A stretch of DNA of 64,000 nucleotides from an uncultured Oscillospiraceae bacterium (GTDB lineage Bacteria; Bacillota; Clostridia; Oscillospirales; Ruminococcaceae). Positions 33,548 through 41,250 of this stretch are shown in pieces. The notes below the pieces were generated by a model. The model did no database searches, was not told the DNA's origin, and saw only the letters and a program-made list of their open reading frames with translations. The position numbers and the translations under genes were made by a program. Where the stretch lies: NCBI GenBank assembly GCA_934481355.1, contig CAKSPH010000010.1, forward strand, positions 1-64,000. The letters run 5' to 3'. The number at the start of each line of letters is the position of its first letter. Position 1 is the stretch's first letter.

Positions 33548-33983
33548 CGTTCCAGTCCTCCTGCGCAGAGCCGTCCAGAGCCGACAGGAAGCCGTCGTTC
33601 GGGGTCTGCTCCGCCTCGCCGGAGAGCTTCTTCTCCTGCAACGCGACTTGCTTCTTCTGGAGCTTCACGCGCTCCCCCGAGGTGCCCTCGCCGATAAGGT
33701 CAACGATAGCGTTGAACGCCTTGGTGTCCCCGAGCGCCGCCTGCCGAACCATCGCCGCGACTACCGCCGCGCCGTAGGTCGGGTCTGCTCCGAAGCCCAT
33801 ATCAACGGTGCTGTTGTATATGTCGTCGTTCACGATGTCGCTCGAGAGCAGGTCGTTCATCAGGGATTTCAGTGCCTTTTTGCGGCGGCGGGATTCCACC
33901 GAGGCTTTGCCGCCTTTTTTTGCTCTTTCTCGAAGTTCCCTCGAAGTTAAATTCTCCGGGCGTATCAGATTTTCATCGTTCAC
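33537..33983 (-). CDS. terS: terminase small subunit
   Basis: 148 aa if translation starts at the GTG at 33983, which has AGGTGGTG 6 nt upstream; an ATG at 34001 is possible. RELRERAKKGGKASVESRRRKKALKSL is the basic DNA-binding part, followed by a helical oligomerisation core and a coiled coil. It recognises the packaging site and loads the large subunit, whose gene it overlaps by 11 bp. Confidence 0.8.
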   Translation of the reverse strand: MNDENLIRPENLTSRELRERAKKGGKASVESRRRKKALKSLMNDLLSSDIVNDDIYNSTVDMGFGADPTYGAAVVAAMVRQAALGDTKAFNAIVDLIGEGTSGERVKLQKKQVALQEKKLSGEAEQTPNDGFLSALDGSAQEDWNDED

Positions 33984-34004
33984 ATCACCACCTACTTGCA
34001 TAAA

Positions 34005-34036
34005 AAAGCGCCCGGGCTTATCGCTGGGCGCTTTTC
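34005..34036 (-). terminator. intrinsic terminator before the terminase genes
   Basis: On the minus strand AAAAGCGCCC and GGGCGCTTTT enclose a short loop and are followed by TT. It separates the early/middle genes from the late operon, which must be started by its own promoter or by the RinA-like activator upstream. Confidence 0.8.
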
Positions 34037-34079
34037 AGTATTTCATGATACTAGTATAGCACGTTTTTTGAAAAAATGG

Positions 34080-34478
34080 TTACCCTTTTTTCAGCCGGGC
34101 GAGATTCCAGAAGAATTTCATGCGGTACTCGTAGAACTGCCGCCGCCCGCACGGAACATTCCCGAGGTACTCAAACGGGAGCCCCTCCGTAACGGCTTTC
34201 TTGATGTACTTCCGCACAGGTTCGACGGCGGTCTGCTCAAGCGCCTGATCTATCTTCTCGATATCCTCGCGGAGCCGCATTGCTTTGTCGGAACGCTCCT
34301 GCACCGGGTCGCTGATGTGATTGCCTTTTGCCGCGCCGGTGCTGTCGTAGTTCACGGCTGATATTCCGTAGCAGTCCGCGATTTCCCGGCAGATGTCGTT
34401 GTACTGGCGGCACAGCCATTTCAGCTCGTTGTACACATTCCGGTCTATCCGGTAGCGCTCGTAGGCTTTAGTGTTCAT
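34080..34478 (-). CDS. RinA/ArpU-like late-gene transcriptional activator
   Basis: 132 aa. Helical protein with the C-terminal pattern YLGNVPCGRRQFYEYRMKFF, a sigma-factor-like helix-turn-helix end seen in ArpU/RinA/DUF1492 phage regulators. The position just upstream of the terminase operon is typical: these activators switch on packaging and structural genes. Confidence 0.72.
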   Translation of the reverse strand: MNTKAYERYRIDRNVYNELKWLCRQYNDICREIADCYGISAVNYDSTGAAKGNHISDPVQERSDKAMRLREDIEKIDQALEQTAVEPVRKYIKKAVTEGLPFEYLGNVPCGRRQFYEYRMKFFWNLARLKKG

Positions 34479-34657
34479 TCGTCAGCCCTCCTGTTCCATT
34501 TGTCTGCGGCTTCTTCCGGCGTATCAGACCAACCGTTCATAGCATTGCAATTTTGCCCCTTGCATACAACCTGATATACGTTGTAATCACAAGCGCCGTA
34601 CTGTATTTCCGCCTTACCCCCGCAGAACGGGCAGGGCTTCAGCTTGATTTCAGACAT
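34475..34657 (-). CDS. Lar-like restriction alleviation protein
   Basis: 60 aa from the ATG at 34657. LKPCPFCGGKAEIQYG, a second CKGQNC knuckle and NGWSDTPEEAADKWNRR match the Lar family, short zinc-binding proteins that modulate type I restriction. Overlaps both neighbours slightly. Confidence 0.75.
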   Translation of the reverse strand: MSEIKLKPCPFCGGKAEIQYGACDYNVYQVVCKGQNCNAMNGWSDTPEEAADKWNRRADE

Positions 34658-34836
34658 TCTTTCACCTCCATTGGGCAACTCATCGGCTTGCAACCAATCG
34701 GGCAAGAAACCATGTACGTGCCCATGTTGTAATAGGTTTCCTGATACTCCTTCTTAGCTATAGGGCAGCTTTCGCATTTTCCGGCCTCAAAGTTATCCGG
34801 TGCGTTTAATGCCACAGATAAGCTCACTTTCTTCAT
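34639..34836 (-). CDS. 65 aa cysteine-rich phage protein
   Basis: Contains CESCPIAKKEY and a later MSCPMEVKEC, so probably a metal-binding mini-protein. Its 3' end overlaps the Lar-like gene by 19 bp. No family recognised; one of a run of short zinc-ribbon genes. Confidence 0.65.
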   Translation of the reverse strand: MKKVSLSVALNAPDNFEAGKCESCPIAKKEYQETYYNMGTYMVSCPIGCKPMSCPMEVKECLKSS

Positions 34837-35225
34837 GTCTTGCCACCTCCGTCCATCTTAGCGCCGCAGTTCGGGCAGTAATTAGCGCACTCGTATGTGA
34901 AACTGTTATCAGTTGTGTTGAATTTCCTGAGGCAAGCGCTGCAGGCTACATCGGATTCAGTAAGATATTCCGTTTGTTCAGGAGTCTGACCTCTGCTATA
35001 GCAAAACTCGTAGTATTCGCTGCTGTTTTCTATCCAGTGTGCGTGCACCACCGGCACGACATCAGCAGCGGGCGTATCTTTCGGAATGACAATGAAATCA
35101 TTCGCCAGCTCCTCGATATGAGCCTCTGTCCATACTGGTTCGGCTCCTCCCACAACCGAGTTAATGTACCAGTCCTGGAGATAACCCTCACCTACTGCCT
35201 CGCTCTTGTCTATGTACTCACTCAT
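34833..35225 (-). CDS. zinc-ribbon phage protein
   Basis: 130 aa from the ATG at 35225 (GGAGGACGCGA upstream). The C-terminal half has two CxxC pairs (ACSACLRKF and CPNCGAKM), preceded by PADVVPVVHAHW, a sequence often seen in clostridial phage zinc-ribbon proteins. Role unknown. Confidence 0.7.
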   Translation of the reverse strand: MSEYIDKSEAVGEGYLQDWYINSVVGGAEPVWTEAHIEELANDFIVIPKDTPAADVVPVVHAHWIENSSEYYEFCYSRGQTPEQTEYLTESDVACSACLRKFNTTDNSFTYECANYCPNCGAKMDGGGKT

Positions 35226-35590
35226 TCCGCGTCCTCCTTTGCAGGGCTGTTGAGCCAATCAGTAAATGCGTTCCCACAATTACACACAACTCCAGTTTCT
35301 GGGCACGTTTTTTTAGCAGGGCATTTACAGCAAGCGATGTCCATGCTACGCCACCTCTCTGCTATTTTCTCCGCGCTCATGGCGCGTATGCGGTCAAGGT
35401 TCGTGCGCGTCTCCGAAGCGGGTTGATTCTGCTGCTCGGGGCGCACAAACGATACCGCTGTAAGCGCGTCATTCACGCCCAATATGTACCCTCGCGCGTG
35501 GGCGTCAATCTCTTTTATCTCCGCGTCCCTACGCCTGTTGCCTTTTTCAAACAGGCGATCTTCAATTTCTTTTAATTTTTCGTTAGTCAT
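35222..35590 (-). CDS. 122 aa phage protein with Cys cluster
   Basis: Start MTNEKLKEIEDRLFEKGNRR at 35590. Helical N-terminal part, then ACCKCPAKKTCPETG and CNCGNAF near the C-terminus. Coupled to both neighbours by 4-bp overlaps. Not recognised further. Confidence 0.65.
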   Translation of the reverse strand: MTNEKLKEIEDRLFEKGNRRRDAEIKEIDAHARGYILGVNDALTAVSFVRPEQQNQPASETRTNLDRIRAMSAEKIAERWRSMDIACCKCPAKKTCPETGVVCNCGNAFTDWLNSPAKEDAE

Positions 35591-35865
35591 TTCGTGTCCT
35601 CCTTTACGCCAGAGCTGCAAAAGGAATTTTCTTTAACGCTCGTTCCCCATATACAGCAGAATCCGTATCCGTCAGCCTTTCGCGTTCCCCAGTGTTCGCA
35701 GTCCTTACAGCGCACCACTGGTGCCCATGTTTTAAGCAGCTTCGCCTGATTATTTAGGCGCTCCAGCCTTACCGCGCAATTGTTTTCCAGTATCCGTATC
35801 TGGTGGAAAAGTTCAGCTTTTGTCCAGCTTTTCAGCGTACGGTCTGCGTAGGTGTGTTTACTCAC
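35587..35865 (-). CDS. 92 aa phage protein with zinc knuckle
   Basis: Starts MSKHTYADRTLKSWTKAELF. The N-terminal half resembles a short coiled coil (HQIRILENNCAVRLERLN), then VVRCKDCEHWGTRK with further Cys residues, a small metal-binding module common in gut phages. Overlaps its neighbours by 4 bp. Confidence 0.65.
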   Translation of the reverse strand: MSKHTYADRTLKSWTKAELFHQIRILENNCAVRLERLNNQAKLLKTWAPVVRCKDCEHWGTRKADGYGFCCIWGTSVKENSFCSSGVKEDTK

Positions 35866-36335
35866 TCTTCGCCCTCCTTAATCTCTATTTTAAGCTGCCT
35901 GCCGAGCCATTTTAAGCCCTCTGCTGTCAGCTTGTGATAAACGTACTTTTCGCTCTGCGATTTGGTGATTATCCAGTCCGGAAGTTTTTTTAACAGCCTA
36001 TTTCCGGGAAAATTAGAAGCGAAAAAGTTTCGATACGGTCTGTAAAATGCCTTTCCATGTCTATGGTATGGCTTTTTCCTGTCAAGTCCCACCATGTGTT
36101 TGCAGAGGTCGATTACTTTTTCAAGCTCCTCTGGGGTGAAGTCCATTTCAATCCCCATATCAGTTCCCATGGTGCCATAATGTTCGTCACATTCCCGGGA
36201 TTTCTTTTCAGCCCAGTTCCTGGGGTGCTTGCAGCCTAACATTCCGTCAGCGTGCTCTATCCCGTATTCGCCCTCGCTTTCGGGACACACATCGTCCTCG
36301 GCAATCGGGCATAACGGGCAACAATCACATCTCAT
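35862..36335 (-). CDS. 157 aa hypothetical phage protein
   Basis: The N-terminus is cysteine-rich (MRCDCCPLCPIAEDDVC). The C-terminal half, from about 60, reads like a small winged helix (YHKLTAEGLKWLGRQLKIEI). It may be a regulator with a zinc-binding N-terminus, but I do not recognise the family. Confidence 0.6.
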   Translation of the reverse strand: MRCDCCPLCPIAEDDVCPESEGEYGIEHADGMLGCKHPRNWAEKKSRECDEHYGTMGTDMGIEMDFTPEELEKVIDLCKHMVGLDRKKPYHRHGKAFYRPYRNFFASNFPGNRLLKKLPDWIITKSQSEKYVYHKLTAEGLKWLGRQLKIEIKEGEE

Positions 36336-36341
36336 TCCCGC

Positions 36342-36503
36342 TCACCTCTTTTTCTTTCCCTTGCGCTTCTGTTTCCTGGCGCGGCTTTTCTTAGCCGCGA
36401 ACCTCTTGAAATCACTTTCAGCGCGTGCGCGTTCCTCGCTGCGCTCAATCCAGCGCATGGTATCAGCGGTTTCTGTGTATGCGCCTATGAATGCACTAAT
36501 CAT
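36342..36503 (-). CDS. 53 aa strongly basic protein
   Basis: GGAGGTGAGCAAAA precedes the ATG at 36503. The second half is nearly all Lys/Arg/Ala (FKRFAAKKSRARKQKRKG). Such tails bind nucleic acid. No family recognised. Short enough to be missed by gene callers. Confidence 0.55.
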   Translation of the reverse strand: MISAFIGAYTETADTMRWIERSEERARAESDFKRFAAKKSRARKQKRKGKKKR

Positions 36504-36509
36504 TTTTGC

Positions 36510-36872
36510 TCACCTCCAGCAGTTCCGGGTTGTCATATGGTTAATTGCGTCGTACGTCAGCTTTATGTAACATGGCTCATCGTCATCGCCATAAGATAAA
36601 GCCCCTGCAATACGCATAGAAATATCACGCGATTTACTTTTGTAATGCACATCCATGTCATAGATTTCACGCACCGCCTTATATTCGAAGCCATCACAGC
36701 GAATCCAACCGCCGGACGCGCCGCCGCACAATGCCGGGAGCGTGTAAAAATGTCTAGCTCTGCACTCGCTTTCGATATGCCTTAACAGGAGCCGGGCAGT
36801 TTTGCTCAACCGCCTGCACGCTACTGGATACCCATGTGCCATTGCTTTGTCAAACGTGTGTTTTCTTTTCAT
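36510..36872 (-). CDS. 120 aa hypothetical phage protein
   Basis: Start MKRKHTFDKAMAHGYPVACR at 36872, with an AGGTCTGATG context. A mixed helical/beta protein with HIESECRARHFYTLP and GALSYGDDDEPC. It begins exactly at the stop of the RusA gene. Function unknown. Confidence 0.6.
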   Translation of the reverse strand: MKRKHTFDKAMAHGYPVACRRLSKTARLLLRHIESECRARHFYTLPALCGGASGGWIRCDGFEYKAVREIYDMDVHYKSKSRDISMRIAGALSYGDDDEPCYIKLTYDAINHMTTRNCWR

Positions 36873-37282
36873 CAGACCTCCTCCAATCTCACAATAACGC
36901 GAGGTTCGCAGCCGTAAAACTTCCGTACAACCGCCTCGCACACGCACTTATCATCGTCATAAGCCACACCGTTCAGCGCGTCGCAGACGAGCTTTCCGAT
37001 GTTGTCCCAGTCCGGCTTTTTGGTCGGACGAATCTTCCCGCTGAGCATATCAGACCGGCGATATTTCGGTGTGCTTTTCGAAATGCCCATCACCGCCGTG
37101 ATAATTATCCTGACCTGTGCCCCCTCTGGGAACCTGTCACGGCACTGCTTCCGGAACTCCCACTGAATAAGCTGTTCGTGAAGCTTCGTTTCCATGGGTG
37201 TATATGTAGTGCCGGAAGCCCTGCTGTGCCTCGGGCGCTGTTTCCCGAACGGCTCGCCGGGAATCGTGAATTCTATCTGCAT
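36872..37282 (-). CDS. rusA: RusA-family Holliday junction resolvase
   Basis: 136 aa. FTIPGEPFGKQRPRHSR at the N-terminus and the catalytic acidic residues in TKKPDWDNIGKLVCDALNG and AYDDDKCVCEAV are diagnostic for RusA. It resolves branched phage DNA before packaging. Located between the replication genes and the small zinc-ribbon genes. Confidence 0.93.
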   Translation of the reverse strand: MQIEFTIPGEPFGKQRPRHSRASGTTYTPMETKLHEQLIQWEFRKQCRDRFPEGAQVRIIITAVMGISKSTPKYRRSDMLSGKIRPTKKPDWDNIGKLVCDALNGVAYDDDKCVCEAVVRKFYGCEPRVIVRLEEV

Positions 37283-37294
37283 TATGTATCCTTT

Positions 37295-37945
37295 CTACTG
37301 GTACTGCGCCCGTATCTCGTCCATCAGGCTGTCGTCCTCATGATATTCCGGCACCCCGTCATCAAGGAGCCACTGCGCTATTTTCGGATAGGAGATCCCG
37401 CCGGATAAGCCCTTGCGCTGCTGCCAGCTCTGATATTTCAGCTCGTATTGCTTTACGGCACGCTCGCCGTACTGCTTTACAAGAGAATTTCGGTCGGGGA
37501 GAGGAGTGGGCGCACACGCGCCTTCTTCTCTTCTTCCCTTCTTAATATTCTTCTCTTTTTCTTCTAATAAAGTAGGTGTGTTATTTGTGTGTTGCTCTGT
37601 GTGTTGCTCGTGTGTTATCTGTGTGTTATTCTGTGTGTTATTTTCAAAAGTACAATCGTAATCAAGTAGCGTAACAATGCTGAATTTCTTGGTTCCCACG
37701 CGTGTTATTTTGTGCGTGGATTCCAAGCGGTCTAGTGTGGTTCTGGCTTGTTGTTTTGTGATATGGTTCTCTTCGGCTATTTCCTGCAGGGTAGTTATCA
37801 CCTGCCCGCGCTGAAGTGTGACACCCTGATACTGAGTATCGCGCCATGCTGCTTTGAGCGTGAGCCGCACAAGCACTAACAATGCGATGTCATTGTCGAA
37901 CCACTCCCAACGCAAGAGGTTGCGGTTGAGCTTTACATAGCCCAC
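37295..37945 (-). CDS. phage replication initiator (DnaD-like, winged helix)
   Basis: 216 aa. The N-terminal ~100 residues form the replisome-organizer fold (MGYVKLNRNLLRWEWFDND, TLQEIAEENHITKQQARTTL). A linker rich in Asn/Thr/His/Gln (about 100-124) is encoded by six GTGTGTT repeats. The C-terminal part resembles the DnaD-type helicase-loading region. It probably opens the phage origin and recruits the host helicase. No separate DnaC-like loader is visible. Confidence 0.78.
   Translation of the reverse strand: MGYVKLNRNLLRWEWFDNDIALLVLVRLTLKAAWRDTQYQGVTLQRGQVITTLQEIAEENHITKQQARTTLDRLESTHKITRVGTKKFSIVTLLDYDCTFENNTQNNTQITHEQHTEQHTNNTPTLLEEKEKNIKKGRREEGACAPTPLPDRNSLVKQYGERAVKQYELKYQSWQQRKGLSGGISYPKIAQWLLDDGVPEYHEDDSLMDEIRAQYQ
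37576..37639. repeat. six helically phased GTGTGTT iterons, candidate phage origin
   Basis: GTGTGTT begins at 37576, 37587, 37599, 37610, 37621 and 37633, i.e. spacing 11, 12, 11, 11, 12. The array lies inside the replication initiator gene and the repeats follow the DNA helical turn. Lambda and several Firmicutes phages carry their origin iterons inside the initiator gene, so this is a strong origin candidate. Confidence 0.65.
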
Positions 37946-37957
37946 GTTAAGCCCTCC

Positions 37958-38392
37958 TTAAAACGGATAATCATCATCAGAAGCCGCCGGGCTGAAATCA
38001 CCTGCGGGAGCTCCTGTCTGCGGAGCGGGAGCCTGTCCCTGCGCGGGTCTGGGAGCACTGCCGCCGTCCTCGCGCTTCTCTCCGGTGAATGAAACATGGT
38101 CGGCGATGACTTCATACCAGGTTGCCTGATTACCGTTCTTGTCGGTGTAAGGGCGGGTAGTCATTTCGCCCTCGACCAGAATCATGCGTCCCTTGGCAAA
38201 ATATTTCTGGATAAATTCAGCAGTCTGCCGCCACGCCACGATGTTGAAAAAATCCGGCTTCTTTTCCTCGCCCTGCTTCTGGAATCTGCGGTCTACCGCA
38301 ATGCGGAACTGGCAGACACTCACTCCCTGCGGAGTGGTTTTGAGTTCGGGGTCAGCAACCAGCCGCCCCATGAGAATGATTTTGTTGAACAT
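37958..38392 (-). CDS. ssb: single-stranded DNA-binding protein
   Basis: 144 aa from the ATG at 38392 (AAAGGAGAACAAGAA upstream). OB-fold sequence MFNKIILMGRLVADPELK, FRIAVDRRFQ, FFNIVAWRQTAEFIQKYFAKG, and an acidic C-terminus ending DDDYPF for partner binding. A longer frame reads into the repeat field and is rejected. It protects single strands during phage replication and RecT recombination. Confidence 0.92.
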   Translation of the reverse strand: MFNKIILMGRLVADPELKTTPQGVSVCQFRIAVDRRFQKQGEEKKPDFFNIVAWRQTAEFIQKYFAKGRMILVEGEMTTRPYTDKNGNQATWYEVIADHVSFTGEKREDGGSAPRPAQGQAPAPQTGAPAGDFSPAASDDDYPF

Positions 38393-38414
38393 TTCTTGTT
38401 CTCCTTTACGTGTT

Positions 38415-38840
38415 ATTTTCCTGTGCTTTGCCTTTGCTGTGTATTGCTTTGCCTTAGCCCTGCATGTCAGAACTATGCCCTGCCATCGCACTGCTAATCT
38501 CTTCATCGCCGTTGCCAGGCTAAGCTATGCTTTGCCATTGCTACGCGTAACACAGCATTACCTTTGCTTTTCTTTGCGGTTGTTTGCACAGCTTTTCCAT
38601 CGCCGTCCCTTGCTGTGTGCTGTTTTGGTATGCTATTCCATTGCTGAGCTATGCTATGCTTTGCCGTTGCAATTCTCGACTTCGCTTACATTGCCTTTGC
38701 GGGACGTCGCGTCGCTTTGCCCTCTGCGCTGCAAAACCGTGCTGTTCCGTGCCAACGCTGAACTACGCTATACCCTAGCTGTTCATCGCCGAGCCATACC
38801 GAGGCGTTGCCCCGCAAGCCGCGGCTCTGCTGTACCCTTG
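38415..38840. repeat. ~430 bp field of degenerate hexameric GCAAAG-type repeats
   Basis: On the minus strand the sequence is built from words such as GCAAAG, GCATAG, GCAATG and GGCGATGG, roughly every 6 bp, with drift that keeps no reading frame open. It separates ssb from the RAMP-like gene. No gene or promoter was found in it. It may be a DNA structure, a decayed low-complexity coding repeat, or a recombination/replication site. Confidence 0.6.
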
Positions 38841-38841
38841 C

Positions 38842-39441
38842 TCAGAGCACCTGAAACGTAAATTCGAATCTGCCTTTGCCGGAGTTCCTCCACTGTCCTA
38901 TACCCTTGTATTTGCCGTACTCCAGCCACTCGCGGAGCATATCGACATCTTCATCGACCATGCAGAAAACGTCGAACTCGCACGTCGTGCCCTGCGGGCA
39001 GACCTCGCTGTTCGCAAGGGCGATTCTCTCACCCTGCGGTGTGGAACCGCGCAGCGGGCGCTGGCAGTCCATCATTTTCATGCCGTGCAGATCAAGTGGG
39101 ATTTCGCGCGGCTCAACGAATATCGTGTTATCGACTTTCTTCTTGTAAGCCTTGACCGCGCTTGACTTTGTTTTCGGAATCCCTCTCATAGCACCGCATA
39201 TCTCCTTGAAGAATCCGCGAATCTGGTAGTCCCAGAGATAGGGAGTGCCGTCAGCCAGCTTCGGGAATACGGTCATGGACTTCTCCTCGACCGCGTCAAC
39301 ACCGAGCGCCGCGACTTCCTCCTCCATCTTTGCCGCGTCAGGCGCCTTGCTGGCAATGAACTCGCGGTGAATGTCCGGGTTTCCAGAGGACGTTCCGAGC
39401 AGGTCGTCCGTGAATGTGAGCTTTATATGTACCTTTGTCAT
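38842..39441 (-). CDS. 199 aa phage protein with RAMP-like glycine-rich C-terminus
   Basis: Starts MTKVHIKLTFTDDLLGTSSG. Two features recall the RAMP/Cas5-Cas7 fold: an N-terminal beta strand followed by LLGTSSG, and near the C-terminus YGKYKGIGQWRNSGKGRFEF, a glycine-rich loop of the kind seen in CRISPR RAMP proteins. No cas genes are nearby. It lies in the recombination module between ssb and the MBL nuclease. Function unknown; the RAMP link is by motif only. Confidence 0.55.
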   Translation of the reverse strand: MTKVHIKLTFTDDLLGTSSGNPDIHREFIASKAPDAAKMEEEVAALGVDAVEEKSMTVFPKLADGTPYLWDYQIRGFFKEICGAMRGIPKTKSSAVKAYKKKVDNTIFVEPREIPLDLHGMKMMDCQRPLRGSTPQGERIALANSEVCPQGTTCEFDVFCMVDEDVDMLREWLEYGKYKGIGQWRNSGKGRFEFTFQVL

Positions 39442-39498
39442 TGTGTGTTCCTCCTGTTATTTGATTATGTGTGTTCACTGACTGCAAAATACTGCAAA

Positions 39499-40194
39499 TC
39501 AGCACACCTCGACCTCCACGCCCGTCAGCCGCTGGATCCTCCTGCGGAACTCCGCCGCATTGCTGTTGCCGTCCGAAAGGTGGCACAGCCAGATTTTCCG
39601 GAGCCCCGACAGGTCGCACGCCCTGAGAAAATCCTCCAGATGGTCTATGCTCATATGCGAGGATATCACGCGGTCTGCAAGCATTCCCGGCACATCGCCG
39701 GATTCCACCCGCCGCCGGAGTATTTCCGGATCGTAGTTGGCTTCGCACAGAATATGCGTTATTCCGGAAAATTTATACTTTAAGTAATATGTATCCGTGA
39801 AGTACAGCAGCTTTTCGTCCGTGACCGCGCTTTTCAGCAGGAATCCCAGCGGCTCCGGCGCGTCATGCTGAATATCGAACGGAAGAACCCGGAACGTTCC
39901 GGCCGTGAACATCTTCATGGACTTCACCGGAACAGCGCCGCCGATTTCCGCCGCGCCAATGCACCCGGCGCTGGCATATACCGTTATTCCCCGGAACATA
40001 AGCTCCCGCGCGGATTTAACATGATCGGCGTGGGAGTGCGTGACAAGACACCCTGCCACGCTCCCCGGCCTGAAATCTATCCCTGAAAGTATCCGCCTTA
40101 TCGGCACCCCGCAGTCCAGCAGGAGCCGCGTCACGCCGTCCGAAACGATGTAACAGTTGCCCTTGCTGGAGCTTCCTAAAACATTAACGTTCAT
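39499..40194 (-). CDS. metallo-beta-lactamase-fold hydrolase/nuclease
   Basis: 231 aa. MNVNVLGSSSKGNCYIVSDG, the metal motif THSHADH (about 52-58) and later YFTDTYYL and SSHMSIDHLE are the MBL signature (YycJ-like). In phage recombination modules such proteins sit next to RecT, where they are thought to supply a nuclease activity. It directly follows recT. Confidence 0.85.
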   Translation of the reverse strand: MNVNVLGSSSKGNCYIVSDGVTRLLLDCGVPIRRILSGIDFRPGSVAGCLVTHSHADHVKSARELMFRGITVYASAGCIGAAEIGGAVPVKSMKMFTAGTFRVLPFDIQHDAPEPLGFLLKSAVTDEKLLYFTDTYYLKYKFSGITHILCEANYDPEILRRRVESGDVPGMLADRVISSHMSIDHLEDFLRACDLSGLRKIWLCHLSDGNSNAAEFRRRIQRLTGVEVEVC

Positions 40195-41069
40195 CAGAAA
40201 TCCACATCATCGGCAGGAACCGGAGCGGGCGCGGATTCCTCCGGAACAGGCTCGGAAACCGGTTCGTCAGGGATATCGATGTCTGTGCTGAACGCGTTCT
40301 GCTGAATCTCTTCCTCAACGATATCCGCGCGGGTCTGGGTGTCGTCATAGGTCCTCTTTACCGCCTGAGCCAGCAGACTGCTGTCGTCCGAACTGTTGAT
40401 GACATACTTGCACGCCTTGTTGACGACCGTCTTTATCGCCATGTCCGCAGTGTGCTGACCGTGGGTGCTGTTTGCCTTGATGTTGCCGTGCTCGTCCACC
40501 GGATTCATCTTGGATTTGCGCCATGCCGTCTTTATTTCCTCCATTGTCATGACGGTCGTGTCCTCGATATCCCCGCGGAATATGGAACAGTACGCCGCTT
40601 TTATCTTGTTCTTGTCGATGTTCTCCAGCTTCTGGCGGTGCGTTGCAACGGTGGTGTGTCCGCGGCGCTTTTCTATCTCAAAAATATCGCCCTCGTAAAC
40701 CACATCATAGCAGATATCGGTGATTTCAGAGTCAACCATTCGCGCGACCTTCATTGAGCCGAAATACGACCGCTGAAGCGTGAGCTTGCTGCCGTAAGGA
40801 ATGAAATAGCACTGCTTCTTTTCGGGGCTCAGTCCCTGATAGAGCATTGACAGAAGCGTGCTTGTAATGCTCGCCTTGGTGCAGCTTTCAAGCACCGGGC
40901 GCTTGCTGGCGTCTGTTGCTTCCTGTAGAATGAGCCATGCGGATTTCATCGCGTTTTCTGCGGAATATCCCGCCGGGAGAACCAGCTCCCCACGGTCGGT
41001 GTACTCGCGCACCTTATTCTCTACCGCATCGAAAACTTCCTGCTTAATTACCGTCAGCTGATTTGCCAT
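40194..41069 (-). CDS. recT: RecT-family single-strand annealing protein
   Basis: 291 aa from the ATG at 41069 (GGAGGATAAAGATC upstream). SAWLILQEATDASKRPVLESC, SMLYQGLSPEKKQCYFIPYG and RTYFGSMKVAR-like RSYFGSMKVAR are typical RecT motifs. The C-terminal ~50 residues are acidic and probably disordered. It anneals complementary single strands, working with SSB, the MBL nuclease and the SbcC-like ATPase. Confidence 0.93.
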   Translation of the reverse strand: MANQLTVIKQEVFDAVENKVREYTDRGELVLPAGYSAENAMKSAWLILQEATDASKRPVLESCTKASITSTLLSMLYQGLSPEKKQCYFIPYGSKLTLQRSYFGSMKVARMVDSEITDICYDVVYEGDIFEIEKRRGHTTVATHRQKLENIDKNKIKAAYCSIFRGDIEDTTVMTMEEIKTAWRKSKMNPVDEHGNIKANSTHGQHTADMAIKTVVNKACKYVINSSDDSSLLAQAVKRTYDDTQTRADIVEEEIQQNAFSTDIDIPDEPVSEPVPEESAPAPVPADDVDF

Positions 41070-41250
41070 GATCTTTATCCTCCTCAAAAAAAGTTATCTG
41101 GTTTGGGTCGGGAGCCGCGTGCTCGGTTTCGTACTTGGCCTTGCAGACGTGCCCCATACCGTGCTTCAATCCGTATTCCGAAAGCAGAATACCGCCGCAG
41201 CGCAGGCACCGCGCCGCCTGCACCGTGAATCTCTCAACTTCCTGCTTCAT
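41044..41250 (-). CDS. 68 aa DUF6011-like zinc protein
   Basis: AARCLRCGGILLSE, HGMGHVCKAKYE gives a CxxC...HxxxC metal site as in DUF6011-type phage proteins. The 3' end overlaps recT by 26 bp and the 5' end overlaps the ATPase gene by 4 bp. Function unknown. Confidence 0.65.
   Translation of the reverse strand: MKQEVERFTVQAARCLRCGGILLSEYGLKHGMGHVCKAKYETEHAAPDPNQITFFEEDKDHGKSADGN

Noticed and set aside
37576-37639. CRISPR array
   Set aside because: Units are 7 bp at 11-12 bp spacing within a coding region; no CRISPR-sized repeats or spacers occur anywhere in the window.
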